A DNA stretch of 64,000 nucleotides from an uncultured Muribaculaceae bacterium (GTDB lineage: Bacteria; Bacteroidota; Bacteroidia; Bacteroidales; Muribaculaceae). The stretch's first letter is position 1, and every line of letters starts with the position of its first letter. A program made the translations under genes and the position numbers. The DNA lies in NCBI GenBank assembly GCA_910587185.1, contig CAJULY010000001.1, positions 316,331-380,330 on the forward strand. Reading direction: 5' to 3'. This document shows, piece after piece, positions 50,301 through 59,299 of the stretch. Below the pieces are notes generated by a model. It saw only the letters and a list, made by a program, of their open reading frames with translations. It was not told the origin of the DNA and ran no database searches.

Positions 50301-50597
50301 TCCGCCCTGTGCGGGAATGATGTAAATGTCATCGGAACCGAGTCTGTTTGATGTGAAGACAATGCGTTTTCCGTCGGGAGCCCACATCGGCGCGCTGTCA
50401 TACTCTTTGGAGGTTGTCAGCTGCCGAGCCTGTCCGCCTGTGACAGGAACAGTGAAGATGTCGCCTTTGTAAGTGAAAGCGACTGTCTTTCCGTCAGGCG
50501 AGATGGCGGCGTTGCGAAGCCAGAGCGGATTTTCAGCCGCTGCGCCGACCCCGCTTACGAGAGCCGCCATGAGTACCATGCTTTTTACTTTTTTCAT
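47319..50597 (-). CDS. Tricorn-like S41 protease with beta-propeller and PDZ domain
   Basis: Exported 1092-aa protease. After a signal peptide (MKKVKSMVLMAALVSGVGAAA) come WD40/TolB-like propeller repeats (PDGKTVAFTY, PDGKRIVFTSNRLGSDDIYI), a lysine-rich low-complexity insert (about 565-610), a second propeller, and a core-like region. A PDZ domain follows (near 830-890, VPGDVIVAIDGQTI), and the C-terminal S41 peptidase domain has LAYVHVEGMNN, DTRYNGGGWLHND and a likely nucleophile in NESNYSDAHG. This order is that of tricorn protease homologs. It is followed by bcp with a 4-bp overlap. Substrates are unknown. Confidence 0.9.
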   Translation of the reverse strand: MKKVKSMVLMAALVSGVGAAAENPLWLRNAAISPDGKTVAFTYKGDIFTVPVTGGQARQLTTSKEYDSAPMWAPDGKRIVFTSNRLGSDDIYIIPAQGGTARRLTTYVGTETPLTFLPDGRLLFSANIMPGRTTAQAPFGNQMYVIDTEIDSPRPELYLSVPALSASANAEGKILYQDKKGFENIWRKHERSSGTSDVWMVDPAGNFTQLTTFNGHDLNPVWGSGDTFYYLSEEADNNLNVYQGTAKAGQKGKQLTFFKENPVRSLSVSNNGVLAFSQDGELYTMPANGKPQKINVQIITDDFNNDIIKSFSNRGASTMAVNKAGDEVAFVIRGDVYATSVKYPTTVRITNTPGQERRIDIAPDGRSVVYDSEREGNWQLFISKIKNPDEKKLAYATEFVEEPLYSCETSAQQPVFSPDGKKVAFLEDRTILKVIDVNTKEVTTALDGKYNYSYTDGDISFAWSPDSKWLLIDYIGVGGWNNSDIALVAADGSKVVDLTESGYADSNPQWAMGGRAITYSTGRYGMKSHGSWGNQSDVMMMVLDPEAWDEFNMTEEEAALKEQADKEKKEKETLKSDSKDKKGKKGKKDSKKDKKDADVKEKKSKDLNFDLDNRRYRMARLTPRSSFVGDYYLSKKGDKFYYCAGSTEAGANLYCRDLKKGDTKVLARGISGGFVPDDKGDNLFVFTGYGMNKVSLSDGKVTPIEFDAPYNRHPSQERAYIYDHMLKQVKNKFYDANLHGLDWDSIGNHYRRFLPHIDNNRDFAILMSEVLGELNASHTGASTSSYAPVYFMSTASLGAFYDPAHKGDGLKVAEVLRRGPLDRKDVNVVPGDVIVAIDGQTIEAGKDYFPLLEGKAGRKVRLTVKNNAGATRDVTVKPISGGYESSLLYQRWVEHNEHLVDSLSGGRLAYVHVEGMNNPSFQTVYDRLLGHYRNAEAAIVDTRYNGGGWLHNDIALLLSGKEYVRFMPRGRYIGSEPFSQWTKPSVMLVNESNYSDAHGTPFVYQTLGIGDIVGAPVPGTMTAVWWENQIDPSIVFGIPQVTSVDMKGQVLENHQLNPDVLIYNLPGQIQAGQDAQLEGAVKHLLKKLDAKK

Positions 50598-50622
50598 ATA
50601 AGAATTAATTTAGATAATGAAT

Positions 50623-51861
50623 TTATTCGGAAATAAAAGAATCCTTGAAGCCGAGAAAATAAAGAATGCCGTCAAGACCGATCGTGGAGATCGACTGGTC
50701 GGAAGCCGCCTTGACCTTTGGCTTGGCGTGGAAAGCTATGCCGAGACCTGCCGTAGAGAGCATGGGAAGGTCATTGGCGCCGTCACCCACGGCGATTGTC
50801 TGCTTGATGTTCAGGTTCTCGACCTGAGCCAGCAGGCGCAGCAGCTCGGCTTTCCGGCGGCCGTCCACAACTTCGCCGAGATAGCGTCCGGTCAGTTTGC
50901 CGTCAACAATCTCCAGATCGTTGGCATAGACGTAGTCAAAGCCGAAGCGTTGTTTCAGGTAATTGCCGAAATATGTGAATCCGCCGGAAAGAATGGCCGT
51001 CTTGTAGCCGGTGCGTTTAAGCACTGTCATCATGCGGTCAACTCCTTCCGTTATGGGAAGATTCTCGGCTATCTCTTTCATGACTGACTCGTCAAGCCCT
51101 TTGAGGAGCGCCACACGCTCGGTGAAGCTCTCGATAAAATCGATCTCACCTCTCATGGCGCGTTCGGTGATGGCCCTTACCTGCGCTCCGACTCCGGCGC
51201 GTTCGGCGAGCTCGTCGATGACTTCCGTCCTGATCAGCGTCGAATCCATGTCGAAACATACGAGACGGCGGCAGCGCCGGAACATCGTGTCCTCCTGAAG
51301 AGATATGTCAACTTCCTCAAGCGAGGCAATCTGCATGAAACGGCGCTGCATCTCGCTGTGGTCGCGGGGATTTCCGCGGACAGAGAACTGCACACATGAC
51401 TTGCTGAGCTGTTTTTCGTGGGAATCGAGAGGCATGCGGCCGGTCAGACGCTGTATGGAATCGATGTTAAGCTGCTGGTCAGCCACCACGGAGCTGACGA
51501 GAGCGATGTGACGTGCCGAAAGATTCCGTCCCAGAATGGTGATGATCCATCTGTTTTTTCCCTGCATGTCAACCCAACGTTCGTAATCCTCGGGGCTGAC
51601 CGGAGAAAACTTGACATTCACTTTCAGCTCGTAGCCTTTGAAGAGAACATCTTTCATTATGTCGCCCGACACTGAACTGTCAGTCTTGATCAGAATGCCC
51701 AGAGTCAGATTATGATGAATGTCGGCCTGACCGATGTCAAGAATCCTGGCATCGTACTTTGCAAGAATCTCCGACAAAGCGGCCGTTACGCCCGGTTTGT
51801 CTTCGCCGGTAATATTTATCATTATAAGCTCCACGGGGGGAGCTTCGGGAGTCACATGCAT
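50623..51861 (-). CDS. serB: Phosphoserine phosphatase with N-terminal ACT domains
   Basis: Last enzyme of serine synthesis. The 412-aa protein has two ACT-like regulatory domains (about 10-85 and 95-170; MINITGEDKPGVTAALSEIL) and a HAD phosphatase domain with CFDMDSTLIRTEVIDELA, ILSGGFTYFG and AVGDGANDLPML. The frame runs to 51891 but that would overlap the kinase gene; the ATG at 51861 (MHVTPEAPP) leaves a 7-bp gap. The ACT domains suggest amino acid feedback. Confidence 0.94.
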   Translation of the reverse strand: MHVTPEAPPVELIMINITGEDKPGVTAALSEILAKYDARILDIGQADIHHNLTLGILIKTDSSVSGDIMKDVLFKGYELKVNVKFSPVSPEDYERWVDMQGKNRWIITILGRNLSARHIALVSSVVADQQLNIDSIQRLTGRMPLDSHEKQLSKSCVQFSVRGNPRDHSEMQRRFMQIASLEEVDISLQEDTMFRRCRRLVCFDMDSTLIRTEVIDELAERAGVGAQVRAITERAMRGEIDFIESFTERVALLKGLDESVMKEIAENLPITEGVDRMMTVLKRTGYKTAILSGGFTYFGNYLKQRFGFDYVYANDLEIVDGKLTGRYLGEVVDGRRKAELLRLLAQVENLNIKQTIAVGDGANDLPMLSTAGLGIAFHAKPKVKAASDQSISTIGLDGILYFLGFKDSFISE

Positions 51862-51868
51862 ATTTATT

Positions 51869-52708
51869 TCAGTTTTTCTTATGAAACTCAATCATCAGAG
51901 GCAACGGATGCCGGACTATGCGGCTTATCTCCACTCCGAGAGATTCAGCCGTCAGACGCAGCTGGCGCTCGAACACAACAGCTATCGAACCGACAAAACC
52001 GACCGGCAGTTCCGACGGATAGGCCGAAATGATGTTGCGCTCGAAAAAGAGCCGGAACTCATTTCTGACAAGACCCTCAATCGACGGGTCGGCTATATTG
52101 TCGGCTATGAACGGAACGAGCGATGCAAGAAAAGCGTTTGCAGCCTGACGGCGATAAACGCGCTCAATCACCGCGCTCTTGTCAAGGCCGGTGGCGTCGG
52201 CGAACCGGCGGCAGAGAGCGCGTGGAAGATACCCTTTAAGCACGCCGTTGAGCAACGCTATTCCGAGCCGGGCACCCGATCCCTCGTCGCCGAGCACATA
52301 GCCCAGAGGCGGCGTGTTAGCCACGATGTTTTTCCCGTCATAGCTGCACGAGTTGGAACCGGTTCCCAAAATAGCGGCGATGCCCGGCGCGCGTCCGAAA
52401 AGAGCGCGGGCAGCTCCGAGCATGTCGGAAGCGACCTCGACATCAGTTGCGCCCGTAATGCCGGCTATCACATTCTCTACCGCAGGACATATCTCCGGCA
52501 GACACCCTGCCCCGTAAAAACGGACCTCACTGACAGAATGAGCCCTTATGCCGGATAGTGCTTCAGTCAGCGTGGACTCCAAGACATTCTCCGTCATGAC
52601 AGCGGGGTTGATTCCGCCGGTTGTGAAGACCAGAGGGGCGCTACAGGCTGTGTCATCCACCAACGCCCACTGGGTCTTTGTGGCGCCGCTGTCAGCGATC
52701 AGTTTCAT
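51869..52708 (-). CDS. BadF/BadG-type sugar kinase (N-acetylglucosamine kinase-like)
   Basis: ASKHA-fold kinase of 279 aa. The N-terminal phosphate loop is IADSGATKTQWALVD, then TTGGINPAV, LGTGSNSCSYDG and LGDEGSGARLG, as in eukaryotic-type GlcNAc kinases. It probably phosphorylates an amino sugar in the cytosol. It is followed at 7 bp by serB and is divergent from an AGE-family epimerase gene; both start from facing promoters, which suggests shared amino-sugar metabolism. The exact sugar is not fixed by sequence. Confidence 0.87.
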   Translation of the reverse strand: MKLIADSGATKTQWALVDDTACSAPLVFTTGGINPAVMTENVLESTLTEALSGIRAHSVSEVRFYGAGCLPEICPAVENVIAGITGATDVEVASDMLGAARALFGRAPGIAAILGTGSNSCSYDGKNIVANTPPLGYVLGDEGSGARLGIALLNGVLKGYLPRALCRRFADATGLDKSAVIERVYRRQAANAFLASLVPFIADNIADPSIEGLVRNEFRLFFERNIISAYPSELPVGFVGSIAVVFERQLRLTAESLGVEISRIVRHPLPLMIEFHKKN

Positions 52709-52746
52709 AGAATGTGATAAAAATCGGTTAATTTATTTTTATTCAG

Positions 52747-52754
52747 CAAACTTA
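52747..52754 (-). promoter_or_regulatory. -7 element of the sugar kinase gene
   Basis: TAAGTTTG on the minus strand, about 39 bp before the start. No clear -33. Confidence 0.5.
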
Positions 52755-52794
52755 CATATTTTTTCCCGATTGAGGAACAATCAGAGAGAAAAAA

Positions 52795-52826
52795 GTTGTT
52801 TTTTTAGAGGATTGTAGATAACTTTG
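52795..52826 (+). promoter_or_regulatory. Promoter of the AGE epimerase gene
   Basis: GTTG (52795-52798), 20 bp, TAACTTTG (52819-52826). It overlaps the ATG at 52824 and so excludes that start. Confidence 0.72.
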
Positions 52827-52871
52827 CCCTACATTAAACATTCTCTCATAACAACCAAAGTATATTATAAA

Positions 52872-54068
52872 ATGGAGAAAAACGAACTTAAGAAATATCT
52901 GCTCGACTGCCGCGAACGCTATGTAGCCGATCTGACCGGCAACATCCTCCCCTTCTGGCTCGAACATGGCTGGGACAAAGTGAACGGCGGCGTCTATACA
53001 TGCCTTGACCGCGAAGGACGCCTGATGGATCCCACCAAATCCGTCTGGTTCCAAGGCCGCTGCGCATTCATCTATTCATTCGCCTACAACAACATCGAGA
53101 AACGCCCCGAATATCTCGAATTCGCCAAAAGTTGCATCGACTTCAGCGACGCCCACTGCTATGACGCAGACGGCCGCATGTATTTCGAAGTGGCTGCCGA
53201 CGGTACTCCCCTCCGCATGCGCCGTTATGTCTTCTCCGAGGCTTTCGCCTGCATCGCTCTGGCAGAATATTCGATTGCCACCGGTGACAAAGCTTACGCC
53301 AAACGCGCCCTCGACCTTTTCGAACGCATCCTCTATTTCATCGACACTCCGGGAATCCTCCAGCCCAAATATGAACCGACGCTCAAAGCCCAGGGCCATT
53401 CCATCACCATGATTCTCATCAACACGGCCGCTCGCGTGCGCGCAGCAGCCGGCGACAGTCCCGAAATAGAAAAGCGCATCAACACCTCTCTTGAAGCCAT
53501 CGCCAAATATTTCATGCACCCCGAATTCAAGGCCGTGCTTGAAATGGTGGGACCTGACGGCGAACTGATCGACACCCTCAACGGCCGCGTCATCAATCCG
53601 GGACATTGCATCGAAACCTCATGGTTCATCCTCGAGGAGGCCCGTCACCGCAACTGGGACAAAGCAATCAAGGACCTCGCGCTGACCATCTTCGACTGGA
53701 GCTGGGACTGGGGCTGGGACGAACAGTACGGCGGCATCATCAACTTCCGCGACTGCAAGAACTTCCCGCCGCAGGACTACTCCCAGGACATGAAATTCTG
53801 GTGGCCCCAGACCGAAGCCGTCATCGCCACTCTCTACTGCTACCTCGCCACCGGCAACGAACATTACATCGAACTCCACCGCAAGGCCAACGACTGGATG
53901 TATGCCCACCTGCCCGACCACGAATATCCGGAATGGTTCGGCTATCTCCACCGCGACGGAACAGTCGCCCAGACCGCCAAGGGCAACATATTCAAGGGTC
54001 CCTTCCACATTCCGAGAATGCTCATCAAATCCGTCAACCTCATCGACGACATTCTCGCCACACTCTGA
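52872..54068 (+). CDS. AGE-family epimerase/isomerase
   Basis: N-acylglucosamine 2-epimerase-family enzyme of 398 aa, an alpha/alpha barrel. It may interconvert GlcNAc and ManNAc, or glucose/mannose-type sugars. Marks are ILPFWLEHGWDKVNGGVYTC, KSVWFQGRCAFIYSFAYN, GHCIETSWFILEEAR and KFWWPQTEAVIATLY, with catalytic histidines in NPGHCIE and KGPFHIPRM. The ATG at 52872 (MEKNELKKYLLD) follows its promoter by about 40 nt. The divergent kinase gene supports an amino-sugar role. Confidence 0.9.
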   Translation: MEKNELKKYLLDCRERYVADLTGNILPFWLEHGWDKVNGGVYTCLDREGRLMDPTKSVWFQGRCAFIYSFAYNNIEKRPEYLEFAKSCIDFSDAHCYDADGRMYFEVAADGTPLRMRRYVFSEAFACIALAEYSIATGDKAYAKRALDLFERILYFIDTPGILQPKYEPTLKAQGHSITMILINTAARVRAAAGDSPEIEKRINTSLEAIAKYFMHPEFKAVLEMVGPDGELIDTLNGRVINPGHCIETSWFILEEARHRNWDKAIKDLALTIFDWSWDWGWDEQYGGIINFRDCKNFPPQDYSQDMKFWWPQTEAVIATLYCYLATGNEHYIELHRKANDWMYAHLPDHEYPEWFGYLHRDGTVAQTAKGNIFKGPFHIPRMLIKSVNLIDDILATL

Positions 54069-54090
54069 ACAAACCGCTTCTGACAATAAA

Positions 54091-54137
54091 AAAGTTCCCG
54101 CCGGTCCACCTCACTTCCGACGGGAACTTTACTTTTC
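54091..54137. terminator. Terminator of the AGE epimerase gene
   Basis: AAAGTTCCCG/CGGGAACTTT stem (54091-54100/54121-54130), then ACTTTTC; A-rich on the other side, so usable in both directions. Confidence 0.78.
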
Positions 54138-54233
54138 TCATCTTCGCGGTTTGCATGACGCAAAGTTAAGCCGAGAATTTCCGACGTAATCGCCTGTTTC
54201 TATCTTTCCTGATTGATTATCTTAAATAAGAGA

Positions 54234-56792
54234 TCAGAAGCGGAGCTGCAGGGTTGCGAGGATGTTGCGGGGACGGATGGAAAAAACGCGGTCGGTCTTC
54301 GAGAGCGTTCCGAAGGTTGTGTAACGGTAATCATGCCGGTCAAAAAGATTGCGGGCGCTCAGAGAAAGACGCAGACGGGAACTCATCTGCCATGTGGCCG
54401 ACGCGTCAAGAAGAACCATGTTTGCGTCGCGGCCCGCACGGTCGCCGAAACCGGTGAAATAATGTTCGGCTCCTATGATGAAATTCAGCTCGTCAAGAGG
54501 CATCCAGGTGAACGACAGTCTCTGATTGACCGATGTAGAGCGTGACAGCGGCCCTGCGTCTATTTTCAGAGAACTGAACGTGGCGTCAAGAGAGTAGTTC
54601 ATGGAGAGCCATTTGCAGAAGCTTCCTTTGAAATAAGGTGCCACGGAGAGGCGGTCCTGCCGGAAAGGCAAGCGTTGGCCGTCGCGCATCGACGAGGCCT
54701 CCGAACGGCTCCATTCCGCATCGATGCCTCCGACCAGCCTGCCGTGGGCGAACCCTTTGCTTACGCCACCCTTGAGCATATAACTGTGTGTACCTGCCGC
54801 AATGTTTCTGTAGGTTGTCACTATGAAGTCATCGATGAAAAGCTGATCCGTCATCAGCGGAGAGCGAAAATAAGAATAGGATACCGAGATGTTTCCGAAG
54901 AAGGCCGACAGAGGATTGCGGTAGCGATATGTGGCCGACACCGAAGTGGATTTACTGTTTCGGTCGGTAGGCACGGCGACATAAAGATTGCGGTAATCCG
55001 TCAGAAAGGCGCAATCCACAAACAACGAGGGAGCCGGCGCGGAGGAATTGTACGACGCCGACAGTGTCAGATCGGATTTCGCCGTCATCTGGCGCCGGAT
55101 CCACAGATAGGGTCTCAGGGAGATAAAACCATGACTACCGTCAAGTCCGATATGAGTCAGCCGGAAAGGTAGCGCGGCCGTTACGCGCCATCCTCGCATT
55201 TCATATACGGCTTTCGGAGTCAGAGAAAACGAAGCGAGAAACGAGTCATACTTTCCGGCTCTCCTGAAATCGCAGTCGAAGTCATCGAGGGCGGAGGCAA
55301 GATGATGCCAGTCAAGATCAAGATCAGCGGTGAGATATATTTTCCAGAAGCCTGCGAAAAGGCCATACTGTCCCTCGGTGACGCTTCGTAAATCCGAAGT
55401 CCTAACCGACTGGGATGGAGCGGCGCCGGAAGCACTGACACCGAGACGCGACGTGTTGCGCGAAAACTCATTGCGCGATGACAGAGAGAATATCCTCGTG
55501 TCAGTCTTGCGGATGAGCCGCAAGTCGTTGCGCACATTAAAACATCGGCGGTTTACTCGCTGTAAAAGATCCATCGATCCCGTGATGGCCGAACGCGAGT
55601 CATCAAACCTCGCGTCGAAATTCAGATTGTCTTTCATGAAATATTTCTTTCGGTTAACCTCCGTTTTGAGTTCAGCGGCGATGGAATGTCCGTGTGTCCG
55701 CAACCTATTGTCCTGATTATAATTGGGGATATTCTGACTGAAATAATCGGTATATTCTCCGGTCGTGTAATCAAGTCGGTCACCTGTGTAGTTGAGTTTA
55801 AGGCGTTTTGACACATCATTCGTGCCCCACGACGTGATGGCGTCGGCCATCCACGACAGATTGTCGCGCGTGCGGTTCTCGGCAAGAGGTGCATTCACAC
55901 GGTCAGCCGAAATGTAATCCGTCCAGGGCTCATCGTCGTACTCGCCGGAAAACATGGGATCATATCCGGTATCCCTGATTTCATTCGCCGGATTCCAGCC
56001 GGTATTGTCGGCCTTCAGCGTAAACATGTTCTGCATTTTACGCGCGAGACGCATAGTGAACAGACCGCCCGTGTAAAGCAGCGGAGAAACACCCGCTCCG
56101 GCCGTAGTCACTCCGACCCAGCGTGACCGCGCGTCCTCCTTCAGTTTGAGATTGATTCCCGCCTGCTCCGAAAACTCTATATCCTCCAGTGCCTTTATGG
56201 GCTGATGATTTTCCATGACCTCAACCGAGGCTACGTCATCTTTGGAGATATTATTGGCCGCAAGCCCGTAGCTGTCACCCACGAAATCGTTTCCGTCGAT
56301 ATAGAATTTGTTGATCGGTTTTCCGTTATACAATATGCGGCCGTCATCCTCAACCTTGATGCCGGGCAGACGCTTGAGCACATCTATTATGGCATTGTCG
56401 GCAGCGGTTGCATATTTCCCGACATTGAACACGAGGGTGTCGCCGCGCTGAAATATGTCTGGCGCCTCGACCACGACTTCCTTCAGCCGGGTCTCGCGGG
56501 GCTGAAGAAATAGCTCGTTGTTTTCCGGGGGAAACGCCGTCTCAAAAGTGGCGTATCCTATGGCGCTTACTGTCAGCTTCACGCCTTTAGAATCGGTTTT
56601 GACACTGAATGTACCGTCGGTTTTGGAAGAAGTGAAGCTTACGGTTTTGCCCGTTGCCGACAGAACCTTAACGACCGCTCCGGCGACAGGCTCGCGGTTC
56701 TCGCCGTCGAGCACACGCCCACGGAAGTCATCGGCTCTTGCGGACAACGCCGCAAGAACGATGACAATCATAAGGAAAAAGCTGTTTTTCAT
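54234..56792 (-). CDS. TonB-dependent-receptor-like beta-barrel protein
   Basis: Outer membrane protein of 852 aa. A signal peptide (MKNSFFLMIVIVLAALSARA) is followed by a carboxypeptidase-regulatory-like domain (about 22-95, GRVLDGENREPVAGAVVKVL), a plug region (VVVEAPDIFQRGDTLVFNVG, IDVLKRLPGIKVEDDGRILY, PINKFYIDGND) and a barrel ending TLQLRF. Its start overlaps the GLPGLI gene by 4 bp. Such GLPGLI-receptor pairs recur in Bacteroidetes; substrates are unknown. A two-component pair is divergent from it and may regulate it. Confidence 0.88.
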   Translation of the reverse strand: MKNSFFLMIVIVLAALSARADDFRGRVLDGENREPVAGAVVKVLSATGKTVSFTSSKTDGTFSVKTDSKGVKLTVSAIGYATFETAFPPENNELFLQPRETRLKEVVVEAPDIFQRGDTLVFNVGKYATAADNAIIDVLKRLPGIKVEDDGRILYNGKPINKFYIDGNDFVGDSYGLAANNISKDDVASVEVMENHQPIKALEDIEFSEQAGINLKLKEDARSRWVGVTTAGAGVSPLLYTGGLFTMRLARKMQNMFTLKADNTGWNPANEIRDTGYDPMFSGEYDDEPWTDYISADRVNAPLAENRTRDNLSWMADAITSWGTNDVSKRLKLNYTGDRLDYTTGEYTDYFSQNIPNYNQDNRLRTHGHSIAAELKTEVNRKKYFMKDNLNFDARFDDSRSAITGSMDLLQRVNRRCFNVRNDLRLIRKTDTRIFSLSSRNEFSRNTSRLGVSASGAAPSQSVRTSDLRSVTEGQYGLFAGFWKIYLTADLDLDWHHLASALDDFDCDFRRAGKYDSFLASFSLTPKAVYEMRGWRVTAALPFRLTHIGLDGSHGFISLRPYLWIRRQMTAKSDLTLSASYNSSAPAPSLFVDCAFLTDYRNLYVAVPTDRNSKSTSVSATYRYRNPLSAFFGNISVSYSYFRSPLMTDQLFIDDFIVTTYRNIAAGTHSYMLKGGVSKGFAHGRLVGGIDAEWSRSEASSMRDGQRLPFRQDRLSVAPYFKGSFCKWLSMNYSLDATFSSLKIDAGPLSRSTSVNQRLSFTWMPLDELNFIIGAEHYFTGFGDRAGRDANMVLLDASATWQMSSRLRLSLSARNLFDRHDYRYTTFGTLSKTDRVFSIRPRNILATLQLRF

Positions 56793-57661
56793 CTCCAGTC
56801 CCGTTCAAGATAGTCATAATTGAGTTCCATAGGGTCGAATGCCGTAGGATCGGGATTTCCGGCAGAGTCGGTGACGGTTATCTTAACGCCGCAGACGGTC
56901 TCGGCATAGCCATAGGGATTGGTGTCGTATCGGTGAAGGGTATCGTAGAATTTCTTCCGGTCCGTCTTGTTGTACGGAACATCGTATATACAGACCGGAC
57001 GCGTCGCCGACTGCTTCACTCCGACACACTCGAAGCGGTAGTCGCCCTTGCGGTCAGTGGCGCTCATTATCAGGCCCGGCAGCCCGCAAAGTTTCCACGG
57101 ACCCTCCATGACGGGGATCTCTTCCGTATAAAACACATGCCAGTCGCGTCCGCGGAAACGGGCGTTGGCTTCCCGACACTCGTAACCGAGAACCGTCTTG
57201 ACGCTGTCGCCGAGTTCCCATTCTATGACAGGCATTTCCTCCTCATATCTGAACCAGTCCTGTGCAATCTTTTCGGTATGGGTCAATTTCCCGGCGGGAT
57301 AGTTCTTGAATATGTTCATCATCGGGCCGTTCAGCAGCTTGTCGGCATTCTGGAGAATCTGTTCGTTACTCATGGTTGGGATGATCGAATCTATACGCGC
57401 GTTGCGCAGACTCGAAAATTTTGATATGCCTTCAGGCGAGATCTGAAGAAGCATCTGCTCGTCATCGGCGCTCGAGTTATAAATAGTGTCGGCGTTGAAA
57501 TGATAGTCATAGACGAACTCCATGCCGCCCCGGGCCAATGTCTTGCTTTCGAGTACCGACGTCTGGAGAATATTCAGCTGACGGCGTACGATCTTTCCGG
57601 CACGGGCCGCGCAGGCGAGGTTCAGGAGTGCGATAACGATCATGATTGTTTTTGTTCTCAT
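56789..57661 (-). CDS. GLPGLI-family exported protein
   Basis: Exported protein of 290 aa with a signal peptide (MRTKTIMIVIALLNLACAARA) and the family motif CGLPGLIMSATD near residue 205. Conserved features include GYECREANARFRGRDWHVFYTEEIP (split here after REANARF) and an N-terminal TSVLESKTLARGGMEFVYDY region. Function of the family is unknown. It overlaps the receptor gene by 4 bp, so both are made together, and faces the histidine kinase gene. Start chosen at the signal peptide; the frame runs to 57700. Confidence 0.9.
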   Translation of the reverse strand: MRTKTIMIVIALLNLACAARAGKIVRRQLNILQTSVLESKTLARGGMEFVYDYHFNADTIYNSSADDEQMLLQISPEGISKFSSLRNARIDSIIPTMSNEQILQNADKLLNGPMMNIFKNYPAGKLTHTEKIAQDWFRYEEEMPVIEWELGDSVKTVLGYECREANARFRGRDWHVFYTEEIPVMEGPWKLCGLPGLIMSATDRKGDYRFECVGVKQSATRPVCIYDVPYNKTDRKKFYDTLHRYDTNPYGYAETVCGVKITVTDSAGNPDPTAFDPMELNYDYLERDWR

Positions 57662-57803
57662 AATTATTTTTCGTTTGGTGATTGATTTTTCATGCCGCAA
57701 AGTAACGGACTTATCCGCTCTCCGGCGCTAAAAAATTATTACTCCATTATTCGCCATTTATTACTAAATTATTACTCCGGGCTCATGATAGGGCTTTATT
57801 TCG

Positions 57804-57811
57804 TACATTTG
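57804..57811 (+). promoter_or_regulatory. -7-like element at the histidine kinase start
   Basis: TACATTTG ends 4 bp before the chosen ATG, so if used the message would be nearly leaderless. No -33 at the usual distance. It may be incidental. Confidence 0.35.
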
Positions 57812-57814
57812 TGC

Positions 57815-59299
57815 ATGGAAAAGAAAATAAAGATTCTCTATCTGTTCACAATATGCGCCATACTCGGGCTCATCGCAGTGCAGATCGTCTGGCTGCGCAA
57901 GCAATATGAAATCTCTCTGAAGGAGCAGGAGACGGAAGTTTTCGACATTATGAGCAATGCCATCGAGAAATACCGCGACATCCGCCTATTGTCATCGCGC
58001 CCCGACTCTTACGATACTATCAGCTGGTCCAATTCCAACATAGATTACAAACGGACCAATCGTTCCACACAATCGGCTGTGGTCACCCTCACATTCTACG
58101 ACGGGGACGTACACAAAATTCTCGGCCTTGACGATACAGTCAAATTGACAAAAGGGATGAAGGATCTCGCCATAGAGAAGACTCATGACTACAAAGATCT
58201 TTCAAAACTGGTTAACGCCGTCAAGAAATTCGAGGTCGATTCCACTCCTCTCAGAACAGACATCTGGAGCGCCGCCGATGAGGTCACGCTCGACTATAAC
58301 CATCCTTTCACCATCACGGGCATTGACTCTATCGCGAAAAAAGCCGGCATCGATGCGAAAATACGGCTCGTTTCGCCCGACTCTCTGCTGTGGAACCCGG
58401 TCCACCGGTTACACGGGTCGATGTTCCGGCCGGTGATGACTGCCGTTTTTCCTTATGCGACGCTCGAAAAGAAAGCGGTCGAATTCACCTGCGAAATTCA
58501 GCTCGCCTCGGTGCTGAAATCGATGGGTGCCATTCTCACAGTCAGCGCTGTCCTTTCGGTGTTGCTTATAATCTGTCTGGTCTGGCAGATAATGACAATC
58601 AGGCATCTTGTCAGGATCGATGCCGTCAGAAACAGTTTCGTCCACACAATGATCCACGAACTCAAACGTCCTGTCGCGACGCTGAAAATCTGCGTTTCCT
58701 CCCTGTCGAATCCGCGCCTGAACGCTTCGGAGAGCGACCGCAGTTCAATAATAGATGACTGCCGTCATGCAATCAACGAGCTTTCGACTTATTTCTCACG
58801 GTTGCGCGACATCACTTTCAATGAATCCAGCCAGATTCCGCTTGATCTGTCGCCGTGTCGCCTCAGGCCGCTCGTCGATGAAATAATTTCAAGAACGGAC
58901 ATTTCATCAGGGAAATCTGTGGAAATCACAAATGACATACCTCAGGCTACGGAGATCGTCTGCGACCCACTCCATCTGTCGCAGATGATCATGAACCTTG
59001 TCGAAAACGCCGTAAAATACTCCGGCGAGTCCGTAGAGATAAGAGTCAGCTGCACGCAGACTGAGAACAGTGCCGAAATATCTGTCGCCGATAACGGAAA
59101 CGGCATCTCCGAAAGCGATTGCCGCAGGATTTTCGACAAATTCTATCGCAGTACCGTAGCACGCCAGAGCGGAATGCCGGGCGTAGGGCTCGGGCTCGCC
59201 TACGTCAAGCTGCTTGCCGAAGCCCACGGCGGATCCGTCAGTGTGGAGAGCCGCGAAGGGGCGGGTAGCCGTTTCACCATTAATATTCCTCAGTCATGA
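57815..59299 (+). CDS. Sensor histidine kinase
   Basis: Membrane histidine kinase of 494 aa. It has two spans (about 7-28 and 236-260) around a periplasmic sensor of about 205 residues. The HisKA helix follows with the phospho-acceptor His281 in IHELKRPVATLKI, then an ATPase domain with MIMNLVENAVKYSG (N box), ISVADNGNGIS (G1) and GVGLGLAYVKLLAEAHGG (G2). The ATG at 57815 places basic residues right before the first span. It overlaps the response regulator gene by 4 bp and is divergent from GLPGLI/receptor genes. Confidence 0.92.
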   Translation: MEKKIKILYLFTICAILGLIAVQIVWLRKQYEISLKEQETEVFDIMSNAIEKYRDIRLLSSRPDSYDTISWSNSNIDYKRTNRSTQSAVVTLTFYDGDVHKILGLDDTVKLTKGMKDLAIEKTHDYKDLSKLVNAVKKFEVDSTPLRTDIWSAADEVTLDYNHPFTITGIDSIAKKAGIDAKIRLVSPDSLLWNPVHRLHGSMFRPVMTAVFPYATLEKKAVEFTCEIQLASVLKSMGAILTVSAVLSVLLIICLVWQIMTIRHLVRIDAVRNSFVHTMIHELKRPVATLKICVSSLSNPRLNASESDRSSIIDDCRHAINELSTYFSRLRDITFNESSQIPLDLSPCRLRPLVDEIISRTDISSGKSVEITNDIPQATEIVCDPLHLSQMIMNLVENAVKYSGESVEIRVSCTQTENSAEISVADNGNGISESDCRRIFDKFYRSTVARQSGMPGVGLGLAYVKLLAEAHGGSVSVESREGAGSRFTINIPQS

